From: Armatimonadota bacterium
GTDB lineage: Bacteria > Armatimonadota > UBA5829 > DSUL01
DNA length: 57,176 nucleotides
NCBI GenBank assembly: GCA_020846715.1
Contig: JADLDK010000061.1
Coordinates: 1 to 57,176 of the forward strand
Reading direction: 5' to 3'
Shown here piece after piece: positions 1 to 8,933 of this stretch. The notes under the pieces were generated by a model. It saw only the letters and a program-made list of their open reading frames with translations, had not been told where the DNA came from and did not search any database. How positions within the stretch are numbered: the first letter of the stretch is position 1; each line of letters opens with the position of its first letter. Both the position numbers and the translations under genes were made by a program.

Positions 1-1492
1 CAGACGCGTAACGAGTTTCCACTCCCGTTGAACCCCTGGGATAGTCAAACTCGCCAATGCGTGTATCTACAATTACGTAGTCGTCGGTCGATTCCCCGTA
101 GTACAGTTGCGGACGCGTCACGTCAAAAGCGTCTTTGGAGCTTTGAGGAGGGATGTCTTTAATGAAAAAGGTAGGCAGTCCTTCCGGTGATACCTCGTTC
201 ACCGGACTCATAGCCAGCCCGTATCCATGCGTGTATTTGAGTTTCAGATTGACCCATGTCCTGGCTGTCTGTGGAAGCGCGCCTTTGTCCAACTCACGCG
301 CCGAGAGCATCACCTGTCTGTACACCCCGTCAACCGTATAGCGGTCAATGTCGACTTCGTTGAAATTGTAGTACTGCTGTATCTCCTGGAGCTGTTTGTA
401 AGCCGCCTGCAGAGGCACATAGTCCCACAGGCGGACGCTTTGCAGAGTGACCTTGTTGCGTTTGAGATCCCCCGCGGTCAGAGTCCCCGAGAAGCTGAAC
501 GGACGGCGGTCCACTTTGTCCAGCCCATAGGCCTGCTGAGTGGCAGTAATATGGCGCTTGAGATACGGCCGCTCCTTGTTGAACTCATCAGGATTGACTA
601 CCAGGCGCTGGGTCAGCGCAGCCACAGCTCCACCGATGATGATGTTGGCCACGGGAGCCAGAAATACACCTGCGACGACGATCTGGATACTGCGGCGTCT
701 CGCCCCGAAAAGAACGACCACGGCTCCGAGACCAGCCAGAACTGTGGCCAGGTCAATGGCTGTGAGACGCACATGAGCGTCAGCATAACCCACACCATAC
801 AATGTCTGAGTTGCGGTATATAACAGGCCGTAGGCGCTGAGCCTGAAGCCAATAGCCTGCAGCGCAGTGATAAGCGCCAGCAGCAAACCCAGTTGCCCGG
901 CGGCTACAGATGTGATCTTGAGCTTGCCAGCGAGGATATCCACAGTGCGCGACAGATAGAGCACTGCAGCAGCAGCCACCGCTGCCGCGATAAGGGCCAG
1001 CATCAACGCACGGTAAGCGAACTGCAAGAAGCTGAGACGAAAGACGTAGAAGCCTATGTCGTTACCAAAAACCGGATCGGTCTTGCCGAACGGAACGTAG
1101 TTTGAAAACTGTAGCCAGGACTGCCAGTGGGTCGCTGCTTCCAGCCCAATAAGCACAGAGAGTACAATCCCGCCAAACAGGACGATGAACTCAACACCGC
1201 GCCGGATCATCCGGTCGAAGAATATCGGCAGCCGCCCATCAACGGTGTACAGTTCCAGACGCCCGGAACTGGAACGTAGAGCATACCAGGCATTTCCCCA
1301 GACGACGGCGAAAAACAGAGCGCCAACCACAACGCCCAACGCTATCTTGGAGAGCAAAATGGTGCTGAAGATACGGCCATAGCCCAGGCTTAGAAACCAG
1401 ATCCAGTCAACGTAGAGCGGGACAGCCGACAGCACAACGAGAGCCAGAAGACCGGCCAACACCCAGACAACTATTCTTTTCGTTTCGTACAC
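1..1492 (-). CDS. UPF0182 (COG1615) large integral membrane protein, 3' end outside the window
   Basis: Reading the minus strand from a GTG at 1492 (or the TTG just before it at 1495) gives one open frame of about 497 codons that runs off the window. An AAGGAAGG ribosome site lies 5-8 bases upstream. The N-terminus is very hydrophobic with several membrane segments. The stretch DPVFGNDIGFYVFRLSF near residues 139-155 is the hallmark of UPF0182 proteins, and near the window edge PQLYYGE and VVVDTRIGEFDYP match the family's extracytoplasmic part. Family members are about 900 residues, so roughly half is missing. Function is unknown. The gene follows the isocitrate-lyase-like gene by about 30 bases and is probably cotranscribed with it. 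Confidence 0.88.
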   Translation of the reverse strand, partial: MYETKRIVVWVLAGLLALVVLSAVPLYVDWIWFLSLGYGRIFSTILLSKIALGVVVGALFFAVVWGNAWYALRSSSGRLELYTVDGRLPIFFDRMIRRGVEFIVLFGGIVLSVLIGLEAATHWQSWLQFSNYVPFGKTDPVFGNDIGFYVFRLSFLQFAYRALMLALIAAAVAAAAVLYLSRTVDILAGKLKITSVAAGQLGLLLALITALQAIGFRLSAYGLLYTATQTLYGVGYADAHVRLTAIDLATVLAGLGAVVVLFGARRRSIQIVVAGVFLAPVANIIIGGAVAALTQRLVVNPDEFNKERPYLKRHITATQQAYGLDKVDRRPFSFSGTLTAGDLKRNKVTLQSVRLWDYVPLQAAYKQLQEIQQYYNFNEVDIDRYTVDGVYRQVMLSARELDKGALPQTARTWVNLKLKYTHGYGLAMSPVNEVSPEGLPTFFIKDIPPQSSKDAFDVTRPQLYYGESTDDYVIVDTRIGEFDYPRGSTGVETRYAS

Positions 1493-1520
1493 CAATTCAG
1501 CCTTCCTTGAGCCCGTCCTG

Positions 1521-2420
1521 TCAGACGGGAGCTACTTTGCTGCCCTGAGGGCCTTCCAGCGTGGTCTTGAGCTCCAGAAACCCTTCAAGCCCGAGAAGCT
1601 GTTTCAAGTCGCGAAAAGACGCCAACTCATCTGTCATAGACCTGAGATTGCCGTCCTGCAACAGTGTCCGCGCCAGCCTTCGCATCGCACCCAGAGTAAC
1701 CATAAGGCTTTCGACAGGGTAGACGGCGATTTTATATCCAAGGCTGTCCAGGGCTTTAGCGTCCAGGATGGGAGTGTCACCTCCAGTGAGCATGTTGGCC
1801 AGTAACGGATAGCGCACCCGCGCGGGAATTGTCTCGAGCTCTTCTATAGAACGGGGCGCTTCGATGAACACACAATCAACACCAATATCTCCGGCCCGGT
1901 TGACTCTGTCGATGGCGTCGTCCAGACCATTTACCTGCCTGGCGTCTGTGCGAGCGATGATGACAAAATCTGGATTTGAGCGTGCGCGAAGAGCAGCTTT
2001 GAGCTTCAGAAGAAAGTGGTCGGTCGCGATGACCTCCTTTCCCTCAAAATGACCGCACCGCTTGGGCGCAACTTGATCCTCCAGCAGAATCCCACTTGCG
2101 CCACCCCTCTCAAACTCCTCCACCGTGCGCATGACGTTCGCGATATCTCCATGTCCCGTGTCGCCATCCGCAACGACTGGAATCGACACCCTCTCAGACA
2201 TTCGACGCACAGCTTCCGCCATCTCCGTCATAGTGATGAGGTTCAGATCCGGCATTCCAAGACGGCTCGCCGAAGTTCCGAAGCCGCCGGCAAAGACGGT
2301 CTCGAATCCCGCTTCCTCCACAATCAGCGCTGTAAAGACATCGTGAGCGCCGAGGCTGCGGACCAGACCCGGCCTCTCAAGCAGGCTGCGCAGTCTGCGC
2401 GCTTTGTCAGCATGAGTCAT
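1521..2420 (-). CDS. Isocitrate lyase/phosphoenolpyruvate mutase family protein
   Basis: A 299-residue TIM-barrel enzyme of the family that includes 2-methylisocitrate lyase, oxaloacetate decarboxylase, dimethylmalate lyase and carboxyPEP mutase. Visible motifs are the metal-binding DGDTGHGD (residues 85-92) and the catalytic-loop KRCGH (120-124), whose Cys is the general acid in lyases of this family. The length fits the short PrpB-like subfamily rather than true isocitrate lyase (over 400 residues). A GGAGA ribosome site precedes the ATG. A short hairpin (CCCGTC/GACGGG, 1512-1529) overlaps the stop codon, just before the UPF0182 gene. No methylcitrate-cycle neighbours are present, so the substrate cannot be assigned; a C-C lyase acting on a small 2-hydroxy or 2-oxo acid is the likely reaction. 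Confidence 0.85.
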   Translation of the reverse strand: MTHADKARRLRSLLERPGLVRSLGAHDVFTALIVEEAGFETVFAGGFGTSASRLGMPDLNLITMTEMAEAVRRMSERVSIPVVADGDTGHGDIANVMRTVEEFERGGASGILLEDQVAPKRCGHFEGKEVIATDHFLLKLKAALRARSNPDFVIIARTDARQVNGLDDAIDRVNRAGDIGVDCVFIEAPRSIEELETIPARVRYPLLANMLTGGDTPILDAKALDSLGYKIAVYPVESLMVTLGAMRRLARTLLQDGNLRSMTDELASFRDLKQLLGLEGFLELKTTLEGPQGSKVAPV

Positions 2421-2550
2421 ATCGTTCTCCGTGTAGGCCCAGGATTGAGACTGAACAGGAGTATAGCATGCGCCCTGACCTGCGTTCCTGCGGCGCCAGG
2501 GTCACTTCCCGGAGGCGTCCGCGAGCGTGAATACAGTGACGCGGACAGTC

Positions 2551-3636
2551 CTAGACATCAGGCCAGAAGGATGCCAGACGCCGGATGGCAGTCAGTTTGT
2601 CCGACTGTCCCATCCGGGAGGCGCCGATTGCCTTTTTGAGGATGGAGACAGTCTCGTCGTAGAGGGGTCGATCCACTGGATAGGGAATGCCGTCTTTCCC
2701 TCCATGTGCGAAAGAGTAGACAGCCGGATCTTTCCAACTTGGCCGGGCGCCGTAAGCGATCTCGGCCACCATGACAAGGGCGCGCAGTGTCTTGGGCCCC
2801 ACCCCGCGTATCGCGAGAAGCTGTTCAAAGCTCGCGGGCTGACGGTCATAGGTCTCAATGAGAACTTTGTCCAGCCCGCGCGGCGAAAGGTCTTCGGGAG
2901 CGATCCAGTGCCGCGAGGGCATGTCCAGGCGCTCAAGGGACCTGAGCTCCTTTTTGATCTGGACGGGTGTCTGCTTGACAACTTCTACGAGCGCGCGGCG
3001 AGACGCTTCGGACTCGTGGGCAACCATGTTCAGGACTTGATCAGACCGACTCTGACTGGCAATCCCTGAATGAGGTTCGTTGACAAAGCTCGACAGGCGC
3101 GGCGAGTGCCAGTGGTAGCGGCGCGCGTATTGATTGGTCTCGTTCATTCCCTGCTGCACGACCGACCAGGCCGCGCTTCGCGTGAAGAAGAAGCAGTGGT
3201 GATAAAGCTGATACCCGTCCTGCAGCGCGGTGTTGTCCACTTTCGCGGAAAGTTTGCTCGCGTTAACCAGAGGCTCCGGCAGCACACCTTCAACAGATGT
3301 GCCACAGTAGTGCACAATCTCCTCCGGAGTCTTCCGCGACACGCCTCCCTTACCGCCAGCCACGAAAAAGCCGAGCTCCGCTTCCCTACCCTTGATCCCC
3401 TCTTTGATGGCGCCGCACGTGGTGGTGGTAACGCCTGAAGAATGCCAGTCAAAGCCCAGGACACAGCCGAACGCCTGAAACCATCTGGGATCGGCCAGAC
3501 GCTCCAGCATTTTGTCCGGCCCGTACTCAGCAACGATCATCTCCGTAACAGTGCCCGCAAGCTGAGTCATTCGACTGAAGAGCCAGCGCGGCGCTTTTCC
3601 GGAGTGCAGAGGCAGATTGGCGACACCTGTTCGCAT
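2551..3636 (-). CDS. DUF763 domain-containing protein
   Basis: The product begins MRTGVANLPLHSGKAPRWLF, the conserved N-terminus of DUF763 (COG1415) proteins. I place the start at the ATG at 3636, giving 361 residues. The frame stays open 59 codons further upstream, but that part is not family-like and would run into the divergent permease gene. The C-terminal third holds a helix-hairpin-helix-like segment (LLAIRGVGPKTLRALVMVAE), a pattern that often contacts DNA. The family is uncharacterised and is common in archaea and thermophilic bacteria. It reads away from the ABC permease genes across a gap of about 145 bases that must hold both promoters. Family assignment is firm; function is unknown. 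Confidence 0.85.
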   Translation of the reverse strand: MRTGVANLPLHSGKAPRWLFSRMTQLAGTVTEMIVAEYGPDKMLERLADPRWFQAFGCVLGFDWHSSGVTTTTCGAIKEGIKGREAELGFFVAGGKGGVSRKTPEEIVHYCGTSVEGVLPEPLVNASKLSAKVDNTALQDGYQLYHHCFFFTRSAAWSVVQQGMNETNQYARRYHWHSPRLSSFVNEPHSGIASQSRSDQVLNMVAHESEASRRALVEVVKQTPVQIKKELRSLERLDMPSRHWIAPEDLSPRGLDKVLIETYDRQPASFEQLLAIRGVGPKTLRALVMVAEIAYGARPSWKDPAVYSFAHGGKDGIPYPVDRPLYDETVSILKKAIGASRMGQSDKLTAIRRLASFWPDV

Positions 3637-3781
3637 TCTTTCTGTGGAGTTCCGCTGCAGAGGCAGTCTTTCCTGTCTCACAAAGGACGCCTGAGTGCCG
3701 ATTTTCGCGCCCGGTGTGCGCCAACAGCGCTCAGAAGGCGGGAGGAAAAAGGCGCAGCCTGAACGTAGCTTCAGGAATACT

Positions 3782-4741
3782 GTGAAAGGCAATCCCGCAG
3801 GCGCATCTTCCACATCTTCTCCTCACCGACGGGCAGTTCTGCGCGAACTCCCTCTGTTGCTCCTTCTGGCAGCGCTTGCAGCCTTCTTCTCCTTGCGTGT
3901 CCACGGGTTTTCAAACGCTGTCAACATCGGTTCCATAGGGCGGGACACCGCAATCATCGGCGCCATGGGGATCGGGATGACATTCGTTGTGATTACGGGC
4001 GGCATTGATCTGTCCTGCGCGTCCATTCTGGCCCTGTCGTCCAGCTTCATGGCGATTCTGATGCAGAGAACTGGGGGGATTGTATTCCCTGTCGCGGTCG
4101 CTCTGGCGTCGTCGGTAGCGCTTGGAGCCGGAAATGCCTTTTTGGTTACAGTGCTGGAGGCGCCTCCAATTGTCGCTACACTTGCCACGCTCAGCCTCTA
4201 TCGTGTTCAGGCGATTCAGACTGTGACTCTGATTAGCGATCTACCGGCTGGATTCAGGGCTCTAGGCACGGGCGTTGGGTCCTTCGGGTTGTTCGCGCTC
4301 GCTCTGGCGGCAGGGCTGGCAGGGTTGTCGCGCAGCTCGTTCGGGCGTCACGTGCTCGCTGTGGGTGGCAATCTTCAGGCGGCGCGTCTGGCCGGTGTGC
4401 GCGTGAAACGGACGATTGGATGGACGTATGCCATCAGCGGCCTTTGCGCTGGTCTGGCCGGACTGATAGCCAGCGCCATGCTTAATTCCGTGCAGGGCAA
4501 CATGCTCATGGGCTATGAACTGGACGTGATAGCGGCTGTTGTCATCGGTGGCACGTCCATCACAGGCGGGCGCGGCAGTGTGCTTGGCACGGCAGCGGGC
4601 GCTGCGATTATGGCAGTCTTGAGGAACGGCTTGATCGTCGCGGGGCTGGATGTCTACTGGTATCAGGCAATTATCGGAGTCGCCATTCTGGTCGTTGGCG
4701 GCGCTGACAAGCTGGCCGCCAGAAGAATGGAAGCGGCCTAG
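3782..4741 (+). CDS. ABC transporter permease, RbsC/ribose-xylose type (first of two)
   Basis: An inner-membrane permease of the BPD_transp_2 family (sugar import). It has about eight to ten hydrophobic segments and the paired family motifs GIGMTFVVITGGIDLS, near the first third, and AAVVIGGTSITGGRGSVLGT, near the C-terminus. I choose the GTG at 3782 (319 residues) because CAGGAATACT upstream provides a ribosome site; the frame is open to an ATG at 3695, but that extension is basic and family-unlike. Its stop codon TAG overlaps the GTG of the next permease by one base, so the two are translationally coupled and probably form a heterodimeric channel. The matching ATPase is not next to it. Confidence 0.88.
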   Translation: MKGNPAGASSTSSPHRRAVLRELPLLLLLAALAAFFSLRVHGFSNAVNIGSIGRDTAIIGAMGIGMTFVVITGGIDLSCASILALSSSFMAILMQRTGGIVFPVAVALASSVALGAGNAFLVTVLEAPPIVATLATLSLYRVQAIQTVTLISDLPAGFRALGTGVGSFGLFALALAAGLAGLSRSSFGRHVLAVGGNLQAARLAGVRVKRTIGWTYAISGLCAGLAGLIASAMLNSVQGNMLMGYELDVIAAVVIGGTSITGGRGSVLGTAAGAAIMAVLRNGLIVAGLDVYWYQAIIGVAILVVGGADKLAARRMEAA

Positions 4742-5712
4742 TGCGGCTTGTTCGAGAGATCGCCAAATATCGCCTGGGCGCGGTGGCCGTTCTCATTGCC
4801 GTCACCATCTGGTTTGCCCGCACCCCACACTTCTTTGAAGCAGAGACTCTGTTCGGACTGACGCGGCAGTATGCGGAAATCGGTATCGTAGCTGTTGGAA
4901 TGACGTTGGTGATCGCAACCGGCGGCATAGATATCTCAGTCGGAGGAACGGCCGGGATGGTGAGCATGCTGCTCGGATTTCTGGCGGTCGGGCATGGATG
5001 GAACATCTGGGCAGCGCTTGGAGCGGCGATGATCTGCGCTCTTGGCATCGGCGCGGTGAACGGATTTGCCATTGCGCGCCTTGGAATGGAGCCCGTGCTG
5101 GTGACTCTGGCCACGATGAGTCTGACGCGCGGGATCGCCTACGTTCTGACACAGGGGACGAGTCTTTCGCTCTACTCGTACGACTCGTTCCGGGCGATCA
5201 GTTCAACCGATGTAGCCCTTCCCGGTGTAAGCGTTCCCACTCCGGCGATCATATTGCTTGTAACCGTAGCAGTTGCCTATGTGCTGCTGCGCCAGACTGT
5301 CTTCGGGAGGCAGATACTTGCGCTGGGACAGTCTGAAGCGGCAGCGAAACTGGCCGGCATTCCAGTAACCCGGGCTAAGTTTCAGACGTATCTCCTGTTG
5401 TCTTTGCTTGCCGGATTGGCAGGTGCGCTGATCTCCTCGAGGTCTGCCACCGCCTTTGCAGACGCAGGGCGCAACTACGAGTTTGAAGCGATTACGGCTG
5501 TGGTTCTGGGAGGAACGAGCCTCTCTGGAGGGGAAGGCAGCTTGATAGGGACGCTCATCGGTGTGGCTACGATGGCGGCCTTGCGCAACGGTCTGGCACT
5601 GACAGGACAGTCTGATCTTGTCCGCACACAGATGCTGGCTGTAGCGCTGATCGCGGCAGTTGTCATTGACAATGCGCGCAAGAAGCTCATTCGCGGAGGT
5701 TCCAACACTTGA
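4741..5712 (+). CDS. ABC transporter permease, RbsC/ribose-xylose type (second of two)
   Basis: The 323-residue partner permease of the same family, starting at a GTG that overlaps the previous stop. Conserved features are AVGMTLVIATGGIDISVGG around residues 51-69 and AVVLGGTSLSGGEGSLIGT in the C-terminal third, both typical of RbsC/LsrC/RhaP permeases. Eight or more membrane segments are evident. It overlaps the following substrate-binding protein by four bases (TTGA). Two different permease genes in tandem occur in the autoinducer-2 (Lsr) and rhamnose (RhaPQ) transporters, whereas ribose systems use one. With the LsrB/RhaS-like binding protein this suggests import of a deoxysugar, rhamnose or a furanosyl compound, which remains inference. 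Confidence 0.88.
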   Translation: MRLVREIAKYRLGAVAVLIAVTIWFARTPHFFEAETLFGLTRQYAEIGIVAVGMTLVIATGGIDISVGGTAGMVSMLLGFLAVGHGWNIWAALGAAMICALGIGAVNGFAIARLGMEPVLVTLATMSLTRGIAYVLTQGTSLSLYSYDSFRAISSTDVALPGVSVPTPAIILLVTVAVAYVLLRQTVFGRQILALGQSEAAAKLAGIPVTRAKFQTYLLLSLLAGLAGALISSRSATAFADAGRNYEFEAITAVVLGGTSLSGGEGSLIGTLIGVATMAALRNGLALTGQSDLVRTQMLAVALIAAVVIDNARKKLIRGGSNT

Positions 5713-6722
5713 AATCACTCCTGAAAGTCCTCGTCGCTGTCGCTGCCGGCGTCTCACTCACCGGCTGCGCCCAGCACCAGTCCACAGGTCCGGTATCCTC
5801 AGGTTCAGCGGACGCAGGCAAACCGCACATTGTCTTTATCTTCAAAGTCATGGGGATAAGCTACTCAGACAGCTTGCAGCAGGGTGTGGACAGGGCAAAC
5901 AAGGAACTGGGTGTGAACGCCGAGCTCATCGGGCCCAGTACAGGCAACGATATTCAGGGCCAGATCAACCTGATTGAGCAGCAGATTGCGCGCAAGGTGG
6001 ATGCGGTAGTGATTTCCGCTAACGATGCTGACTCAGTGAAGCCGGCCATGGACAAAGCAACGGCCGCAGGCATCAAGGTTTATACATGGGATTCGGATTC
6101 ACCCGGATCAAAGCGCCTTTTCTACGTGGCCGGTTGTGATGACGTTCAGATCGGGCGCGACGTGGCTGCGCGACTTGCAGAGGATATTGGCGAAAAAGGC
6201 AAAGTCGGTATAATGACCGGAACTCTGACCGCGAACAACCTCAGACTGCACGTTCAGGGGGTGCGGGAGGAGTTAAAGAAACACCCGCAGATTACAGTCG
6301 TGGAGCCGCTTCTAGCCTGCAACGACCAGAAAGATCAGGCGGTGAACAAGGCTATCTCACTGTTGCAGGCGCATCCAGACCTGGCGGGGATGGCGGGCGT
6401 TTGCTCACCTGCCGCGCCAGGAACTGCGGAAGCCTTGATTCAGGCTGGCAAAGCCGGCAAAGTCAAGGTCTGGGGCATTTCACTGCCCAGCGAAGTCAAG
6501 CCTTACCTCAAGAAAGGCATCGTGCAGGGTGCGATTCTCTGGAATCCCGCGGACCTGACCTACGCCGCAGCCATGCTTGTCCGCGACAATCTGAAGACAG
6601 GAGCGATGCCAAAGGATGGACAGGAGATTCCAGGCATCGGCAAGCTCAGCGTAAAGGGCGAACAGGTGCTGATTCCAGGCGCCGTGATCACCAGGGAAAA
6701 CGTGGACCGGTTCGACTTCTAG
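5709..6722 (+). CDS. Sugar-binding lipoprotein of an RbsB/LsrB/RhaS-type ABC importer
   Basis: A 337-residue periplasmic binding protein. It starts at a TTG overlapping the upstream stop, has a basic and hydrophobic signal peptide and a lipobox LTGC at about residues 18-21, so it should be anchored as a lipoprotein. The body is a Peripla_BP_4 fold: VVISANDADSVKPAMDKATAAGI, then YVAGCDDVQIGRDVAARLAEDIG, then KVGIMTGTLTANNLR. This pattern is closer to LsrB and RhaS than to ribose-binding RbsB. Placing the binding protein last, after both permeases, is unusual; RbsA-type ATPase genes normally sit beside them. The gene ends 36 bases from the convergent tpiA, with no obvious terminator between them. 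Confidence 0.87.
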   Translation: MKSLLKVLVAVAAGVSLTGCAQHQSTGPVSSGSADAGKPHIVFIFKVMGISYSDSLQQGVDRANKELGVNAELIGPSTGNDIQGQINLIEQQIARKVDAVVISANDADSVKPAMDKATAAGIKVYTWDSDSPGSKRLFYVAGCDDVQIGRDVAARLAEDIGEKGKVGIMTGTLTANNLRLHVQGVREELKKHPQITVVEPLLACNDQKDQAVNKAISLLQAHPDLAGMAGVCSPAAPGTAEALIQAGKAGKVKVWGISLPSEVKPYLKKGIVQGAILWNPADLTYAAAMLVRDNLKTGAMPKDGQEIPGIGKLSVKGEQVLIPGAVITRENVDRFDF

Positions 6723-6757
6723 CGAAGCTGTGGTCCCCAACCTCAAGTCCCTTTCCG

Positions 6758-7597
6758 CTAGATATAGAAGTTCCAGGCGGCGAAGGATGCTGCCTTGCAG
6801 ATAGTAGCGAAGCTGTCCGCCTTTAGGGCAGCGCCACCAATAAGGCCGCCGTCTATTTCGGATTGCTCCAGGAGCTCTTCCGCGTTCTTGTCGTTCATGC
6901 TTCCACCATAGAGGATACGCACACCGTTGCCGGCATCCGTACCGAAGTTGTCGCGCACGGTCTGGCGGATCAAGCGACACACGCGGTTGGCCTCATCCGA
7001 GCCGCAGACTTCCCCGGTTCCAATAGCCCAGACCGGCTCATAAGCGATCACCAGCGTCTCAATCTGATCTGGAGTCAGTCCATCCAGGCAGGCCCTTATC
7101 TGCGAGGATATGATATCGTCTGTCTTGCCCGCCTGGCGCTCGTCGATCGTCTCCCCACAGCAGATAATCGGCGTCAGACCTTTGGCCAGACAGACCCTGG
7201 CTTTGATGTTGATGGTGTCGTCGCGCTCCCCGAAATAGTGGAGGCGGCCGGCCAGGAGATCATCAACCTTACCGAAGCGCCCGCGCGTCTCGGAATGGCC
7301 GAGGATGGCGTAGCGGCAACCCACATCCAGCAGCATATCTGCGGAGATCTGACTGGTCCAGGCGCCCTTTTCCTCCCAGAACACATTCTGAGCACCCAGT
7401 GAGATCTCGGCGTCACCTATGGTCTCGCTGGCCACTGCCAGGACTGTAAAGGGCGGACATACACATACTTCCACGTCACTCAGTCCGTCAATCAGCGGCT
7501 TCAGCTCGCCTATAAGCTGCCGGGTCTGCTCCCGTGCGTTGTGCATCTTCCAGTTGCCCGCAATGAGCGGCGTCCTCACCTTTTTTGTCCTCACCAT
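6758..7597 (-). CDS. tpiA: Triosephosphate isomerase with an insertion
   Basis: This enzyme interconverts dihydroxyacetone phosphate and glyceraldehyde 3-phosphate in the cytoplasm. The catalytic set is intact: N15 and K17 (AGNWKMH), H101 (LGHSE) and E187 (AYEPVWAIGTG), with the phosphate-binding YGGSM and GGLIGGAAL near the end. At 279 residues it is about 25-30 longer than typical TIM. About 14 extra residues lie directly after the catalytic His loop (residues about 106-122, GRFGKVDDLLAGRLHYFG), and there is a short N-terminal extension. The usual SERR after the His is SETR here. It is the third gene of gap-pgk-tpiA, 52 bases after pgk, and probably cotranscribed. Confidence 0.95.
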   Translation of the reverse strand: MVRTKKVRTPLIAGNWKMHNAREQTRQLIGELKPLIDGLSDVEVCVCPPFTVLAVASETIGDAEISLGAQNVFWEEKGAWTSQISADMLLDVGCRYAILGHSETRGRFGKVDDLLAGRLHYFGERDDTINIKARVCLAKGLTPIICCGETIDERQAGKTDDIISSQIRACLDGLTPDQIETLVIAYEPVWAIGTGEVCGSDEANRVCRLIRQTVRDNFGTDAGNGVRILYGGSMNDKNAEELLEQSEIDGGLIGGAALKADSFATICKAASFAAWNFYI

Positions 7598-7649
7598 CGC
7601 CAGTTAGTCCTTAGATTTTTCACGTGATTGCGCAAGAGCCTGCGCGGAT

Positions 7650-8834
7650 CTATTTGTCTGCAAGTGCCGCAACACCGGGAAGCGTCTTTCCTTCCAGAAA
7701 CTCCAGACTCGCTCCCCCTCCGGTTGAAACGTGCGACATTTTGGCAGCGAAGCCCATCTGCTCAACCGCAGCCGCAGAATCACCGCCACCTACGATTGTC
7801 GTCGCCGCGCTATCGGCCATCGCCTGGGCGATAGCTCTTGTGCCTTCTGCGAATTTCGGCATCTCAAAGACACCCATCGGACCGTTCCAGACGACCGTCT
7901 TGGCTTGCCGGATAACCTCCGCAAACGCAGATCGCGTCTGGTGCCCAATGTCCATCCCCATCATATCAGCAGGAATCTGATCGGCAGGGACGACCTTCGA
8001 GGCAGCGTCGTCGCGAAACTCTTCCGCTACAACGATATCCACTGGTAACAGAAGCTGGACACCCTTTTCCTCGGCATCGGACATCGCCTTTGCGGCCAGC
8101 GGCATTCCATCTGAGTCCAGAAGAGATTGGCCAATCTCACAGCCTCTTGCCTTGAGAAAAGTGTAGGCCATCCCGCCGCCTATGATCAGCGTGTCCACTT
8201 TGGTCAGCAGGTTCTGGATGACAGGAATCTTATCGGCAACCTTAGCCCCGCCAAGAATTGCCACAAACGGGCGTTGTGGATTGGTCAGGGCGCGCCCGAG
8301 ATAGTCGAGTTCCTTCTGCATCAGATAGCCAGACACGGCTGGAAGATATTTTGTCACTCCTTCCGTTGAGCCGTGCGCCCTGTGCGCTGCGCCAAAAGCG
8401 TCGTTGACATACAGATCGGCGATCGAAGCGAGCTCCCGGGCAAACTCCGGCTCGTTCTTCTCTTCTTCCTTGTGAAAGCGAAGGTTCTCAAGAAGCAGAA
8501 TATCCCCGTCCGCCATCCGCGCTACGGCGTCCTGTACCTGAGCGCCAATACAATCATCCACCTTCGTGACGGGTTTGTTGATCAACTCACTCAGACGCGC
8601 CGCAACGGGATTGAGCCTGAGTGACTCTTTCACTTCGCCCTTTGGCCGTCCGAGGTGCGAGCAAAGAATAACGCGCCCGCCATGATCAATCAAATACTGA
8701 ATAGTCGGCAACGCCGCCCGGATACGGCGGTCATCGGTGATATTCTGATTCTCATCCAGAGGGACGTTGAAGTCCACGCGCACCAGTAAGCGCTTGCCCT
8801 GAACGTCGACATCTTCAATAGTTTTCTTGTTCAT
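7650..8834 (-). CDS. pgk: Phosphoglycerate kinase
   Basis: A 394-residue enzyme transferring phosphate from 1,3-bisphosphoglycerate to ADP. Signature segments: [14 protein letters not shown] near the start, SHLGRPKGE for substrate phosphate binding, [17 protein letters not shown] mid-protein and [10 protein letters not shown] close to the C-terminus. I use the ATG at 8834 ([11 protein letters not shown]), because the 18 residues upstream of it are not conserved in the family. It lies 99 bases downstream of gap; the spacer is G+C-rich with imperfect inverted repeats (for example GGGCG/CGCCC near 8890-8905) and could act as a processing site or weak attenuator. No obviously missing or altered residue. 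Confidence 0.96.
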   Translation of the reverse strand: MNKKTIEDVDVQGKRLLVRVDFNVPLDENQNITDDRRIRAALPTIQYLIDHGGRVILCSHLGRPKGEVKESLRLNPVAARLSELINKPVTKVDDCIGAQVQDAVARMADGDILLLENLRFHKEEEKNEPEFARELASIADLYVNDAFGAAHRAHGSTEGVTKYLPAVSGYLMQKELDYLGRALTNPQRPFVAILGGAKVADKIPVIQNLLTKVDTLIIGGGMAYTFLKARGCEIGQSLLDSDGMPLAAKAMSDAEEKGVQLLLPVDIVVAEEFRDDAASKVVPADQIPADMMGMDIGHQTRSAFAEVIRQAKTVVWNGPMGVFEMPKFAEGTRAIAQAMADSAATTIVGGGDSAAAVEQMGFAAKMSHVSTGGGASLEFLEGKTLPGVAALADK

Positions 8835-8933
8835 TGCGAAGAAGAGCCTTTCCCGGTCGGCCGCCGGATGTGACAAGGGGCCAGGCACAGGGCGGTGCGC
8901 CCAGTCTCCCGGCCCCCATGCCGTTCGATACCT

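Noticed and set aside
227..823. 198-codon open frame on the plus strand
   Set aside because: It lies opposite the UPF0182 reading frame, has no family-like sequence and no ribosome site; it is a shadow.
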